In this document: one piece after another, positions 1-10,781 of the stretch
How positions within the stretch are numbered: the first letter of the stretch is position 1
Layout: each line of letters opens with the position of its first letter
DNA from: Symsagittifera roscoffensis
Lineage: Eukaryota; Xenacoelomorpha; Acoela; Convolutidae
Direction of reading: 5' to 3'
DNA length: 62,000 nucleotides
Assembly: GCF_963678635.1 (NCBI RefSeq)
Contig: NC_087067.1
Location: 42,941,829-43,003,828 of the forward strand
Notes under the pieces: model-generated
Told to the model about the DNA's origin: nothing
The model's input: only the letters and a program-made list of their open reading frames with translations
The model's database searches: none
Program-made: the position numbers and the translations under genes

Positions 1-299
1 TACATACATACATACATACATACATACATACATACATACATACATACATACATACATACATACATACATACATACATACATACATACATACATACATACA
101 TACATACATACATACATACATACATACATACATACATACATACATACATACATACATACATACATACATACATACATACATACATACATACATACATACA
201 TACATACATACATACATACATACATACATACATACGTACATACATACATGTATACATACATACATACCTTCATATATACATGCATACATAGATACATAC
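1..299. repeat. (TACA)n microsatellite
   Basis: The tetranucleotide TACA is repeated almost without fault to about 235, then with scattered substitutions (for example a CATACG interruption) to about 299. It begins before the window, so its full length is unknown. No gene is visible between it and position 480. Confidence 0.97.
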
Positions 300-479
300 A
301 CAACTTTTAACCAAATTTTCATTTCTCACTACTTTGTTCAATGTTCCAAATTGTTCTTAAAAATTGAAATCAGTAGCACTGAGAGATAATAATCATCAGT
401 CACCTTTTTCAGATTCCGAAGCTTTTTTTCGGTAAAATGTGATTCGATGTAGTCTCTGAATATATTGATTAACTAGCAG

Positions 480-942
480 TTAAAGAGTGAAATTGAACAG
501 TTTTGAATTGTTTATCACGCAAATTTCTGTAATCTTTCGATATGGCATCCTTTCACCATCGGCATAATGATACGAAGAAATTTTTTCATCTCGACGTTTT
601 AGGATCTCTTTTGTTTCAAAAACATCAATAGCGTCAATTGGCGAATTACTATTTATAGCAGCATTTCCGTATTGAAAGTATCCACTTTGAATCAGCAAGC
701 CATCTTTGTTGAACTCGTAGAACCTCGAGCACTCCTTTAAGATCAGATAAATGTTGTTTTGATTGCAGGTTAAAATGGTTTTGGAATTTAGTTGTTTTCC
801 AATGAGGGGTGGAATCGCAAAAACAGTGATGCTGGTTTGGGTGTCTTTGTCGACAACAACAACAGCTAAGAGGCCTTGCCGATCTCGTCCTGAAAAATTT
901 ATTGAAACTGAAAACTCGCACGCTAAATCCTCTCCCACCAAA
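480..942 (-). CDS. Last exon of the propeller-like gene
   Basis: The minus strand is open from a GGGCAG acceptor at 943-948 to TAA at 480-482. It encodes about 154 residues with alternating hydrophobic strands, such as GLLAVVVVDKDTQTSITVFAI and IYLILKECSRFYEFNKDG, which suit blades of a beta propeller. The first base (T) completes a codon left with two bases by the upstream exon at 1252-1422, so the phases agree. I take it as the terminal exon because the frame ends in a stop with no better donor before it. Product name unknown. Confidence 0.55.
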
Positions 943-1251
943 CTGCCCACAATGACTTTAAAATTCAAAATAATTAAAACTGTCCAAAAACGCCAATAAA
1001 AAGTTGTTCATTCCTATATGCGGCTGGAAATTACCTATTAGGTAGAAAAAAAAGAGTCTCGTTTTGGTTAAAACTTTCCATAAAATGCCCCAAAACGGCT
1101 TTTTGGTCATTTTTTTTCTATAAAATTTGACTTAAAATTTTTTTTTCCAAAACACTAAAAAGACTTCAATTTTCACATTAAAAAAAACCGTATTAACCAC
1201 GCCTGTTCGATGCCACAGGGGTAAATAGACAAGTTAACGGTTAAGAAGGAC

Positions 1252-1422
1252 TTTTTTTTCGAAATGATTGTGGTCGAACCAGAAGCGTATAGCGTTTCGT
1301 GTTCTGTGTTCCAGGTGACAGATGTTAGACTGAGTAGGTTGCTGTCTACTTCCCCGACCCCCTCCCCCTCAGTGGAGAAAAACTGCAGCAGACCATGTCC
1401 AAACGCAAGAACTATCTCAAAC
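1252..1422 (-). CDS. Propeller-like internal exon
   Basis: This exon contains no start codon, so simple ATG scanning misses it. The acceptor is CTGTTTTAG ending at 1423. The frame reads FEIVLAFGHGLLQFF, then LTSVTWNTEHETLYASGS, which has the look of a WD40 blade. The 171 bases (1+56 codons+2) fit a phase-2 intron on each side, matching the exons at 3588-3825 and 480-942. The donor (AAAAAA|GTCCTT) is weak, so the 3' edge is less certain than the acceptor. Confidence 0.5.
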
Positions 1423-3587
1423 CTAAAACAGAGGACGCAAATCGGTTTGCATAATTAATCACTAGCATAAAAATTTCATTGGAATTAAAAATATCGACTA
1501 GCTTGAAAGTCAAATGCGAAACTCAATTGATACAAAACTGGAAACGAAATTCCTTAAAACTACGCATTTTCAAAACTTTAATTTGAAAATCTTGACCATC
1601 ATTTTTAAAAGTAACTCCTTGTTCAAACTTAAATAATACAAAAAATTTGATTTTTTCAAAGTTTTTGGATGCATTTTGATCTAATAAATTTGGATGCATT
1701 TTGATCTAGTAATGACTATAATTTTATGAAAATTCAAAGATGGAGAAAAGGGAAAGGTTCTGTAAAACGAAATACAGCGAGAAAGTAAACCAAATAGCAG
1801 GCCTCGAAAAACGCATTTTAGATGCAATTTTGAGTTAACCAAGCGCGTCAAAAAATCATTTTTTTAAACTCAAAAACGGCATTTACGCATTTATGGCATT
1901 TAGAGCGCAAAACATTTTGCAAAGAAAGGTTTCTCTAGCGTTTCAGCAGAGCTCGCAATGTACGAAAGCGCTGTCCTTAAAACAATCGATCACTTTTCAA
2001 AGCTGCCCCTTTCAAAATATCGTTTTGATTGTAATGTTTTGCATTATAATATAACAATGCTAAACTTGTGATGATAAAAACATTTTAAAATGTTTATTTG
2101 CTGTTTGATAAATTTTATGTTTTCAAACTTTGATGCTTTCAAATTTTGATAGTAGGTTGCTCACCGATTCAACATGAAACCCAAAATAAAAGTATGATTC
2201 AATGCAAGTGTTTGTAACAACAATAACTTGGAGAAGTTTCCAAAGTGGTTTCATTGCGATCAATAATTTAGCCCAAAACTAATCAGAAATGAATTTTGAA
2301 AAGAAGTCATCAACTAGCATAAATTTGATGCAACATTCATCGCAAAAACAAAAAAAAATAAAAAGACTTCTTGGATCAGGGCAAAGCCCTAAATTTTGCG
2401 ACTGCATGTTAGGGTCTGTGAAGTTTGTTCGCATTAAAAAGATGAATGGAAGTTTCATTTTTTAATGCGTTAGAAACTTTTTCTCTCCCCCCCCCCCCCT
2501 CCCCACACACACACTTGCTATGTAAGGAGTACACTAATTAATTTCGCATACAGGAAAGTAAAAAATAGACCATACAGCATGCCGCAATTCATTTTGAACT
2601 GATTTTCAAGGCGTATTATATCACCTCTTACGCGTTAATAGCACGAAATACATTGCGCGTTAATTATCCCAAATCGGCCAATGGCAATAATAATACATGC
2701 GTCATTTTACAAAAAACGATCACAGATGAAATATTTTTTAAAATTGGAGCTCAAAAACAATATCTTTTGAAAGAAATAAGAAAGTACGGCAAACATTGCT
2801 AGTTAAACAGTCGAAGTTTGTTTAGAGAAAGAAAACCACATTTGAAAGTCAGAACCTTAAAGCGTTAAATTGAATTGTTTTTTTTTTCAAAATTGTTCTC
2901 AAACTAAGATCAAATTAAGACCTCAAACTAAGATCAAAAACTCAAAAAAAAACTTCAAATTCGATGAAGGTCAGTTCGATTAAAGCTGCACTCTAGTATA
3001 ACGCTCAGCATTTATGATTTATTGACAAATAAGGAAAAGATCATGCAAATACAAAACGTTATTGTTCAATTATAAAAATAACTTATAGCTTTCGTAAAAA
3101 ACGTACCATCGTATGACTTTCAAGCACTGATTCACGTTCAGCTATGATTTGAGTCTTTATAGGGTTTTATGTGTTTTTATAGAACATCTCAGAAAGCGTC
3201 ATTCAGAAAAGTTTTTCCGGTGCACCTCTGCTGTCGCAAATAGCAATCTGCATTACAATGCTCAAAAAAATCTTGAGCTCCGGCAAAAAATATCTAGCCA
3301 ATCATCGTTATCCTTTTGGCATCTTGCCGTAAGATTTTGGTATCTTGATTTGAGTTTTTTTGCAACGTTTTACTAAATTTCTTGAAAGGGTAAGCTCCCG
3401 TTTTGAAAGTTGAAAACAATCTAAATTTGATTTCATTCAACTTCAGACTCATAGCAGCAAAATGCATCACCAAATTTCAAAAAAAAATGTAAAACACTAC
3501 TTCATTTTTTCATGAAAATGTTCAGCAAACTAATTAAATGCCGAGTCAAGTTAGAAAACTCAACCTAACTGTACAATTACTACTAAC
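1423..3587. other. Intron with repeat remnants
   Basis: AT-rich sequence with many short stops and no supported exon. About 2370-2800 contains decayed pieces of the dispersed family seen at 53-61 kb: the ATCAGGGC/GCCCT palindrome core near 2377, and the pattern GCGTTAATAGCACGAAAT followed by GCGCGTTAATTATCCC near 2630-2670. A C-rich run with ACAC follows near 2490-2512. Nothing else recognised. Confidence 0.5.
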
Positions 3588-3825
3588 TTGGTAATTTCCA
3601 GACCAACCGGAACCAACGTGCAATCCGGTCGAAAATCGAACCTGTAGTAGGTTTTCAAGTCCACGCCCACAATGTAATACTGATAGTTGGCGCCCAAAAT
3701 GAGAATAGATTTTGTAAATTTGGCGGCTAGCACTGGCTTCAAGAAGGGCTGTACTGTACGTGCTGTAACCTTTCGGTCTTTCAAGCTGTATCGTAAAATG
3801 CCAGCGTTTCGGTCGCAGATGATAA
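3588..3825 (-). CDS. Propeller-like internal exon
   Basis: The acceptor TTTAATTTAG ends at 3826; the donor is ACCAA|GTTAGTA at 3587. The 238 bases read 2+78 codons+2. The protein segment includes IICDRNAGILRYSLKD, ILILGANYQYYIVGVDL and YRFDFRPD, again short beta-strand-like repeats with a turn after each. The exit phase matches the exon at 1252-1422. Function not identifiable beyond beta-propeller-like. Confidence 0.55.
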
Positions 3826-4542
3826 CTAAATTAAATGCAAGAAAATGATATTTTATAAATTGACAAGTATTTGCATAATCATTGAATTGGGTGAAGCCTC
3901 GAACTTTTTTCAACAAAAAAAAACGATTCTGTGAAATTTTTCCCTGCTTGTGAGGTTTAGAATCTGTGAAGACTAAATAAAAATACCTACCATGGCATAG
4001 TAGCCTGTTGAAGTCGTTATGTTCAATTTAAATACCGAGCATTTTAAAGATCACATATTCTTAACATCGTTTTTTGCAATTTTTGAAAAATATTAGAAGC
4101 TGTAATGTTAAAAATACAAAAAATCGTAGGATAGTTTTGTGTGATCTTTTGAATTGAGTTTTCCTATTTTTTCTAAAAAATTGTAATTGTTACAGCCCAA
4201 TGTCGCTTCTTCTTGTTCGAGATCTTGTTATGATTTCAAAACTCCAGGCAAAAAAAGCTCGGCAGAAAACAAACAACTGTAAACGTTTTTTAGGAGCCAA
4301 TAATATCAAAAAATAAACATTGTCGTGAAAAAAAACGTTTGCACTATGATTTTTTTATGGTTGGAAGGTATGTCTATCGAAAAAACAAAAAAGAACTTAA
4401 CGATATCTTTATTTCTGACGAGAAACACATAATTTTTAGCAAAATCTCAAGCCAGAAAATGTTTAGAGTTGTTTTTTGAGCAAGGATTTCTTGTAGAATA
4501 ATTCATTTCCAATCTGATTTTTAGTCAAATGTTTTCCAAGCC

Positions 4543-4625
4543 CGAAACATAATCCCGGCGGAATTTGAACCTCCCGTTTACAAGAGAATCGTTGTAACCG
4601 CTAAGCCGCCACAATACCTGAGTTA
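4543..4625 (-). repeat. tRNA-derived SINE head remnant
   Basis: Read on the minus strand, a TGGCGGCTTAGCGGTTA stretch resembles an RNA polymerase III A box. GGTTCAAATTCC about 30 bases later matches a B box. The stretch between can be folded with a CTT (lysine) anticodon loop, but the stems are broken, so it is not a working tRNA. It is probably the head of a decayed SINE. Confidence 0.4.
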
Positions 4626-5145
4626 ACATAAAAACCGGAGCAATATAATGCATAATAACATTTGTTAGCTTCAATTAGTTTCACTTGTTAGCCAACTGCA
4701 AATCATTTAGTTCTATCTCTATCTAGACAGTTTATTTTTGAATAGAAATTTTAAAAAATCATCGAAATTTTGTACGGAAATCACTAAAATTTAGCTGTTG
4801 GAAACTAATAGGTACAAAAATTGTGTTTTTGTTTTGGTGTGTGTTGTTTCATTTGATTTCATTTAATAGTTTTATCCAAGATTCGTATCATTGGATGTAA
4901 GGCTTTCAAACTTCGACAGAGCTTTTTTCCTGATAATTTTTTGGCTACTGGTTTGCAGTTTTGGGTCGTGATTCTAAAAAACCAAAAATTAATTATGCCA
5001 GAGCGTGCTTTGATGCAATGAGGACACTTGAACATTACGACACTTGTTTTTAAATAATTTTTTTTATAATAATTTTCCAGTCATCTGAAAATTTTATCCG
5101 AAAGGTCTTAAGAAAATTCCTGTTAGCAGAAACATACAGTGCTGA

Positions 5146-5400
5146 TTTAAATTATCCGGATAAAGCGAACAAAATTTGCGAAGTTCGAAACAATATGGTG
5201 TTTTACCCGAAAAATTGATCATCTTAGCTTTTTTGCTATTCAATCAAAAATTTGGCTGAAACTGTCAAAATAATTGATGCAAAAGATCAGCCTCTTAAAC
5301 AGCCCAACAAAGTTCTAGAAAGATAAAAAATTCAAAAATTTGAATAAGAGAAGTTTTTGGTTAATAGCAATGAAAGGTCTTTTTTTTACTATCATTGACA
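5146..5400 (+). mobile_element. One end of a Tc1/mariner-like foldback MITE
   Basis: The sequence TACAGTGCTGATTTAAATTA followed by TCCGGATAAA matches the terminal repeat of the complete element at 31186-31849. The next ~250 bases also track that element (CAGCCCAACAAAGTTCTAGAA, then AAAAATTTGAATAA). I see no matching right end, so this copy is truncated. Confidence 0.55.
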
Positions 5401-6527
5401 AATCAAAGACAATTCACTGACTCAAAGACAAATCAACTCAAACAATCAACATAGTAAAAAAAAGCGAATCAAACATTATTCAAGACGCAAACAGCAACCA
5501 TATAATTACAAATGAAAAAACAAGGATAGCAGGTTACTGTGCAAAACTACAAAAAAATCTTTTCTCAAATTGTTTTCTGCGCGGTGTGATGAACGAATCG
5601 GGCGTGAAACTAGAAGTTAGGTATATTCATTAATTATAGTAATATAGGCCATTGGATAAGATTGCCTGATGTAGATTGCCTGATGTAAGATGTAGAAAAT
5701 GACTAAAAATACAAAACAAAACATCAAAAAAAAAACTTTAAATCTCAGTTTTTTGGCAATTTTTTTTGCAGAAAAACTTTTGAAAAGTTTGAATTTTTTG
5801 GAAGCTTTTGATTCTCAAAATGGCACTAAGAACTTTTAAAACTATTATTATTTTCTCATAGTTAAATTGTCATGGCTTGAACTAAGCGTAAATAAGTTTT
5901 TGTAAGCCTGCTTGCTCGCTTTAATCGATGGAAATTGAAATGAAAATTGTAAATTTTCGACCAATTATTCTCGATACTGAGAAATTATTTTGAATATTTT
6001 TACTGTCGTTCAAATCAAGACTGAAAAAGCTGCAGTTTGGTATATCACTCGAGCCATTCCAATGATTATTTGTCCTACCTGATTTTGCGTGAAAAAAAAG
6101 AAGAAGAAAAAACTAAAACACACCTGAAAACAAAATGTCTTGACTTTTTCGAATAATCGGAACAATGAAATATTTAAGTTTATCCCAATTTTTTTCTAAC
6201 TACTCAGAAAGGCAGTTATGGAAAATTGCATAAGCCCATTGATATATTTTCATTCATTCGTCTTAATTCATTTGATATTATAACTAGGTTTTAACAATAG
6301 GGCAAATCGAGCAGACCTATCAGTTAAATTGACTTAGAGACTGCCGTAAGAAAATTTACAGCCCTTACCGAGCTTTTTCGTAAAATTAATTTTTGGCACA
6401 CATACTAATGAGAATATTAGAAAACTACCCTTCAACTCTTTTCAATATTTCACAGTTAAATTATTAAACCATCCACAACATAAAAACGCATTCCAAAACA
6501 AAATGCCAGCTTTAAAATGGCCATAAC

Positions 6528-6733
6528 CTCCTTCTTTTGTTTCTGCACTATTTTCTAAATGTACAAAATAAATCTGATGCTGACCTGAGTTTGTATCCGC
6601 ATAGTAAAAAAGGGCCACCGTCTGGGAACATGTTGGAAAAGAGTTAGAATGAATAAGTTTGGGAACAGTATCCAGAGCTCCAGTCGCAAATGATGAGCTA
6701 ATCATTCTGTTTTTGCTAATTTTATGCAAAGTT
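6528..6733 (-). CDS. Propeller-like internal exon
   Basis: A run of T then CATGGCAG gives a good acceptor at 6734. The frame reads HKISKNRMISSSFATGALD, then ALFYYADTNSGQHQIYFVHL. The chosen donor GAAGGAG|GTTATG gives 206 bases with the phase needed by the exon at 3588-3825. An alternative donor, AACTCAG|GTCAGC, would shorten it without changing phase. Confidence 0.5.
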
Positions 6734-7099
6734 CTGCCATGAAAAAAAAACTGACTGGTTTCAAATGACAGTGAACGTTTTGTAATATCTTTTGAGTATA
6801 GCTAATATATTTGATAAGACTGTGCATTTTACTTTCATCAAAGCATCACAGAAAACTTAATGCTTCAAAACAAGTTTTATTTTGTACCGAATAAAACATT
6901 TGCTCAAACATTTTTATTTTCTGTTGATAAATAGGTATAATTTAAAATGTAACTACAAAAAAACAAATCGGCCAAAATTTGTACTTCAACTTTGTTTTCC
7001 GGAAGTCATCGAAAACAAAAAAGCGCCATTCTTTTCATTTATCGCTGAATATCATTCTCATTTTCGTCAAAACATCCATTCGGCCAATATTCGCAACTA

Positions 7100-7159
7100 T
7101 AAACTCATCTTTGCCGCAGGCACATAATGGGATACAGGGAAACTGCAACATCAGCATAC
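7100..7159 (-). CDS. Possible short exon
   Basis: A CCTTTTCAG acceptor at 7160 is followed by an open frame beginning GMLMLQFPCIPLCACGKDE. The donor near 7104 (GATGA|GTTTAT) is weak. The exon would link 7673-7948 to 6528-6733 in phase, but that junction can also be made directly with another donor. Treat as tentative. Confidence 0.25.
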
Positions 7160-7224
7160 CTGAAAAGGGTTAAATTAACCTCGGGCTCCGCAAAAACTCG
7201 ATACAGTTTTAGGATATCTGTTTT

Positions 7225-7310
7225 GGGAGAGCGATGGTGGATGTGGCAAAGTCTCCGCTCATAAATCGAAAGATTGAATACTTGAGGCCCACCATGATCC
7301 GATCTCGATG
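7225..7310 (+). repeat. Diverged tRNA-Lys-type SINE head
   Basis: The stretch GGGAGAGCGATGGTGG...GTCTCCGCTCATAAATCGAA...GAGGCCCACCATGATCCG aligns along its length with the SINE head on the minus strand at 35283-35360. It is an older, mutated copy on the opposite strand; only the head is present. Confidence 0.6.
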
Positions 7311-7672
7311 CCTCACTGACTGATCATGATCACAAAAAGTAAAATTTCCAAAAACTTTTTTCCTCGACACTGACTAAAATTTTAGTTTTTTTTTTTGAAA
7401 ACGCGACTAAAAAAATTTCAATATGATTTATTACACGACGCGCCCTATTTGACATTCATTCACATCACCTGATTTTTGCGTAAATTTCACAGATTCGAAT
7501 CCGAAATTTCTCCCTACTGCGTGATCAAAACTACATTTCAATTACACTGTTGCCCCTTCTTAATCGCTTAATACTTCAGCTGTTTTTAACAAGGTTCCAG
7601 GTGCCAAGCCGAAATTACAATTACTTTGCAGTTTTTGCAAATAAGCACACTTCCCAAACTTATTTTGGAAAC

Positions 7673-7948
7673 CTGGGTTTAATTTAATCCCTGAATTGAT
7701 CTGTGTGAAATTGCGATGCTTGTCTGGAACCATGTGAACAAATTGCAGAACAGTCTCTCGACTTTTCAAGGTCGCCACTGCTAGTTGATGTTCATGAAAG
7801 TACGCGTAGCCATGCCAAGCATTGTTCATTCGTAGCTTCTCCATGAAATCTCTCGTTCGGAAAGAGTCCCATTCGAAAATACGAAGTTTGTAGTCCATAA
7901 AACACAAGAAGAAATCGTCCGCTGTTAACTTTATATTTGACATCTTGT
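7673..7948 (-). CDS. Propeller-like internal exon
   Basis: The acceptor AATTTGCAG ends at 7949. The 276 bases (2+91 codons+1) end at AACCCAG|GTTTCC. It contains KLTADDFFLCFMDYKLRIFEW, a repeat comparable with FADDFFMRINSQKFQYCGSL in the exon at 28561-28707, and HGYAYFHEHQLAVATL. Its entry phase matches the exit of exon 8724-8943. Confidence 0.6.
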
Positions 7949-8269
7949 CTGCAAATTGATATAGAATTTTATGAGCATATTTTTTCTCCCGGTAAACGTG
8001 CAGTTCTGTTTTTAGCGGGCTCTTTTCATTTGTTTGCTGACTTTATGAATAAAAACCCTTTTTTTCTAATTGTTTTGATTGATCTAATTGTTTCTACGAA
8101 CTTCAAACATACAAAATTTTGATCATAATTACCATTCAGAAAATAGTTGAAAGAATCTTTTTGCTTTATAATGACGTAAAACATTAAAAAACAGAGCAAA
8201 AATTGTTAACTAGTTTTTAAAAAAATGTATAGCGTGGATTTTTATTGCATTTTTTTGCTAGTCAAAACC

Positions 8270-8420
8270 ATGCTTGATGGATGGAAACCAGTGGCGTGAG
8301 CAGAAATTTTTCTAGGGGAAGTTTTTCGAAAAAAAGAATGAAAATTTGGTCAACTTTTTTTTAGGTCGACCAAATTGATTTTCGGAGCTCTCCGAAAAAA
8401 ACTATAAAAACCCTATTTTG
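8270..8420 (+). repeat. Fragment of the AGGGGCG hAT-type MITE family
   Basis: CCAGTGGCGTGAGCAGAAAT, AGGTCGACCAAATTGATTTT and CGGAGCTC parallel the complete copy at 44500-44743. The right end is missing. A related piece lies near 59540-59660. Confidence 0.4.
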
Positions 8421-8723
8421 TCAAAAAACTTCTGAAGCAAATTGTTGAAAAAACAGGCTGAAAATGAAATTTTGAGCCCTTTAAAAAATATATTTGACCA
8501 AAAATTGCATTTTTTCGGCACGCGCTTTCCCCTCAAACTTAGTTATGTTGGCGCCAAAGCTTTTATAACTTTTGATGTTGGCCAGCCAAAAAGTGATCTC
8601 GTTAAAGTATACAAAAGGTGGAATCTTTGGAAAAATTTGACAATCAGAATTGAGGGCAACCCCCCTCGGTAAACTACTGATTGAAATTGTATAAAAGTTT
8701 CCGTCCCATTTTTTAAATTTCAC

Positions 8724-8943
8724 GTTGTCGCTTATTGATGACCGTGCAGTGAATTTGGATAATGAAAAGGCGCCCTTTTTCGTGTCGGACATTGACAACT
8801 ATGATTTGCCGATTGGCAGATATCTCCCACGGCTTCCTCTGAGTGATCGTGGAAGTGTCCAGACAGTATTCACACTGCATGTCTTCGTCCAGAATCTTCA
8901 CCTGCAGTAGCTTCGAGGTGTAGCACTGCGTTGTGATGAGAAC
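8724..8943 (-). CDS. Propeller-like internal exon
   Basis: A TGATGCAG acceptor ends at 8944; the donor is CGACAAC|GTGAAA. The 220 bases begin in phase 0 (VLITTQCYTSKLLQVKIL) and end with one base, which pairs with the two leading bases of exon 7673-7948. The segment is cysteine-containing and strand-rich (IIVVNVRHEKGRLFIIQIHC). The giant retroelement lies in the intron immediately upstream of it. Confidence 0.62.
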
Positions 8944-9025
8944 CTGCATCATATCACTTATTAGCATTTAGAAAAATTGTATACTCGGGCAAACTTTGTC
9001 TTTTTCCATTCAAAGACCCCCCATC

Positions 9026-9064
<39 letters not shown>
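9026..9064. repeat. (AC)n microsatellite
   Basis: About 19 uninterrupted CA/AC dinucleotides in the intron, preceded by a C-rich run. Confidence 0.95.
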
Positions 9065-9068
<4 letters not shown>

Positions 9069-9267
9069 CACTTCCAACACATATGTTTCGTTTCAATTTT
9101 GAAAAATCCACTTTTAAAACTTTCATAATGTTATCAACTTTAATTCAACATCGTGAATAAATTAATCGTTCTGATCAGATATGTTCTTAATATACCTTTC
9201 TTCGAAGCTTATGGCGCAATTAACGTACTTCAAAGTACTGTGAAGTTGTAAGAGTTGCAAAGGGGTA

Positions 9268-9475
9268 GACACAAAAAATGCTAAGGTAAAATTACCTTAA
9301 ATGATTTATTAAAATTAAAATTAAGGTAAAGTTTACCTTAAAATAACCTTGATTTTACCTTTAAGGTGTTTATAGGTAAGTTAAGGTGTACTTAAGGCAG
9401 TGTAAATTTACTTTATTTCTTAAGGTGTTTTACGATATTTTTTAAGGTAAATTTACTTTAACTTTTTTTGAGTGC
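9268..9475. mobile_element. Short MITE rich in AAGGTAA
   Basis: About 200 bp bounded by CACAAAAAATGCTAAGGTAAA on the left and the inverted TTTACTTTAACTTTTTTTGAGTG on the right. The interior is built of palindromic TTAAGGTAAATTTACCTTAA-like units. No coding capacity. I could not fix a target duplication. Confidence 0.45.
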
Positions 9476-9624
9476 ATGATCTGATGTGTTTTAAAGGTGA
9501 AAAAATTGTAGTTCAATTATTCATTTGAGTTGGATAATCATCGTAAGCAATTAAGTCCATAAATAACCCATAAAACTGTGCAGCTCTTATTTTTCCTTCT
9601 AACATTTTCCAGTTGGGTTTTGAA

Positions 9625-9628
9625 ATAG
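9625..9628. other. Target-site duplication ATAG (left copy)
   Basis: ATAG lies directly before the LTR at 9629 and again directly after the other LTR at 28502-28505. A 4 bp duplication is usual for many Ty3/Gypsy integrases. Confidence 0.85.
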
Positions 9629-9828
9629 TGAGTTAGGACCGAAGTGTATAACTCATAGAGTAATTTCGGATAGGGTACACCGTCTGCTCGTCACGCTATC
9701 TTATTTTCGGCCGGATAGATTCGTGCAACTTCTTAGTCTAATACCGATCCTAGTCTTACTCTTATACTATCTAGTCTCAGGTTGTTTAACTAGTCTCTGC
9801 TAGGCTCAATAGATCTAGGGTATACTGG

Positions 9829-9834
9829 TTTATT
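9829..9834 (-). promoter_or_regulatory. LTR polyadenylation signal AATAAA
   Basis: Minus strand CCGCAATAAACCAG; the equivalent in the 5' LTR is 28292-28297. It is the only AATAAA in the LTR and probably helps define the R/U5 boundary. Because the host gene runs in the same direction, it could also end host transcripts. Confidence 0.5.
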
Positions 9835-9895
9835 GCGGCTGCTGAAGTACTCGGGAGAGTTCAACTAATTTCTAAGTTAAATTCAAATCTCTCTG

Positions 9896-9923
9896 GTGCT
9901 GAAATTACAAGTAATTTCAGCAC
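9896..9923. repeat. Perfect 13 bp inverted repeat in the LTR
   Basis: GTGCTGAAATTAC, two bases (AA), then its exact reverse complement. The same hairpin is at 28359-28386 in the other LTR. It could form a cruciform or RNA hairpin; a factor-binding palindrome is another possibility. Confidence 0.85.
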
Positions 9924-10062
9924 TTACAAATAAGTGGATTGTTAGTTAGATGGATCATGATTGGTTAATATTAAATACTTTACATTGGTAAAATATCTAA
10001 TTTATCCAATCATAAAATGTAGTTTAGATCAGGTTCCACCCATCCGGGTTTTACAGAGTTTT

Positions 10063-10533
10063 TTAGAATAGTTTTTCTGCAATTCGAAAGATGGATGATG
10101 GACGTTGGTATTTGGCGAACATCTTATTTCTTCTGGGTTTTCTTATTAGAGAAGTCCCAGATTCAATCATTGTGTCTTCTCAAGACAACGACTGGGTTTT
10201 CGCAACAAACTCAAATCTGATTTCAGAATGGTTGGCTATGTCAGGTTTTTCTGTTTCATTGGTGAGAATTTCTTTGTGTTTGACCTTGTCTGGGAATGGC
10301 GTGGAGATTGTGCGTGGTGGGGATGCCTGGTTACTCGGATCTGTACGTATACTTGAACATCGAGGTGGTCATTGGTCTAGTTCAATGAAGTCCTTTTCTG
10401 CGAAGTCAAGTCGTACTCTAAATCTTTTGAGTTGTGATTGTGGGCGGCATATTGATTGTAGTTGGCCATTCTTTCTCGAGTGTAGTAGGGTTGTTTTGTC
10501 TTTGGATGTTCGTCCTTGGTGTTGTATTCTGAT
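10063..10533 (-). pseudogene. 3'-terminal coding block with two in-frame TGA codons
   Basis: From a possible acceptor (GCAATACATAG, ending at 10534) the minus strand reads 156 codons to TAA at 10063-10065, broken only by TGA at 10369-10371 and 10180-10182. Segments between the stops look coding: QLKRFRVRLDFAEKDFIEL, RTISTPFPDKVKHKEIL, IRKPRRNKMFAKYQRP. Its entry phase (0) agrees with the strong donor at 11628, so it may be the second exon of a spliced accessory message. A second frame in the first 130 bases also opens with ATG (MQYIDQNTTPRTN...). No family recognised. Confidence 0.35.
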
Positions 10534-10714
10534 CTATGTATTGCATAATGTAATTTACATTTTATAAAACTTTTATTAGTTTAATATTTTTTAATTATGA
10601 TTTTAGTTAGTTGTTTTCACAAAAGCTTTTTGTTTTAGTTCAGTTATTTTGAAGAGTTACTCACCCTTGAGTAGCTCTTATTAAAAATAGGAGTGTGGTC
10701 ACAAAGCGTGGATG

Positions 10715-10781
10715 TAGCACGGTGGGTTAGGCCGGCTATAGAGCATGCTCAGGACGTCCTTCCTGGTGGGTTAGGCCAGGA
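10715..10781. other. Twin hairpins with identical loops around two palindromes
   Basis: Plus strand: stem TAGC(A)CGG, loop TGGGTTAGG (10723-10731), CCGGCTA; then palindrome GAGCATGCTC (10741-10750); palindrome AGGACGTCCT (10751-10760); then perfect 6 bp stem TCCTGG, the same loop TGGGTTAGG (10767-10775), CCAGGA. The stems differ while the 9-base loops are identical, which points to selection on loop and fold. As RNA, the palindromes could present self-complementary CATG and ACGT loops. It lies about 0.7 kb before the 3' LTR in the transcript. Candidate export, packaging or dimerisation element; function inferred only. Confidence 0.55.

Larger units (their letters stand above)
3826..6527. other. 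Long intron, TE remnants
   Basis: No exon that I can support. It contains a tRNA-like SINE remnant near 4540-4625 and one end of a Tc1-like foldback element from about 5146, listed separately. The rest is AT-rich sequence with dispersed short repeats. Confidence 0.5.
9629..10038 (-). repeat. 3' LTR
   Basis: 410 bp, TG...CA ends, identical to 28092-28501 except C at 10007 where the other has T at 28470. Read on the minus strand it contains CCAAT-type boxes (around 9960-9966), a perfect 13 bp inverted repeat and AATAAA. The sequence just upstream on the transcript strand (GGATGGG before the LTR) is only weakly purine-rich as a polypurine tract. Confidence 0.97.

Noticed and set aside
4543-4625. 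Functional tRNA-Lys gene
   Set aside because: A and B boxes are recognisable, but the acceptor and anticodon stems do not pair; better explained as a SINE relic.
10091-10567. 158-codon plus-strand ORF near the 3' LTR
   Set aside because: The minus strand over the same bases reads protein-like segments in one frame with clean phase to an acceptor. The plus-strand ORF has a poor, Ser/Leu/Val-heavy composition typical of an antisense shadow of G-poor sense DNA.
10723-10775. CCTAACCC in the loops as telomeric sequence
   Set aside because: Only two single copies, each fixed in a hairpin loop; no tandem telomere repeat.
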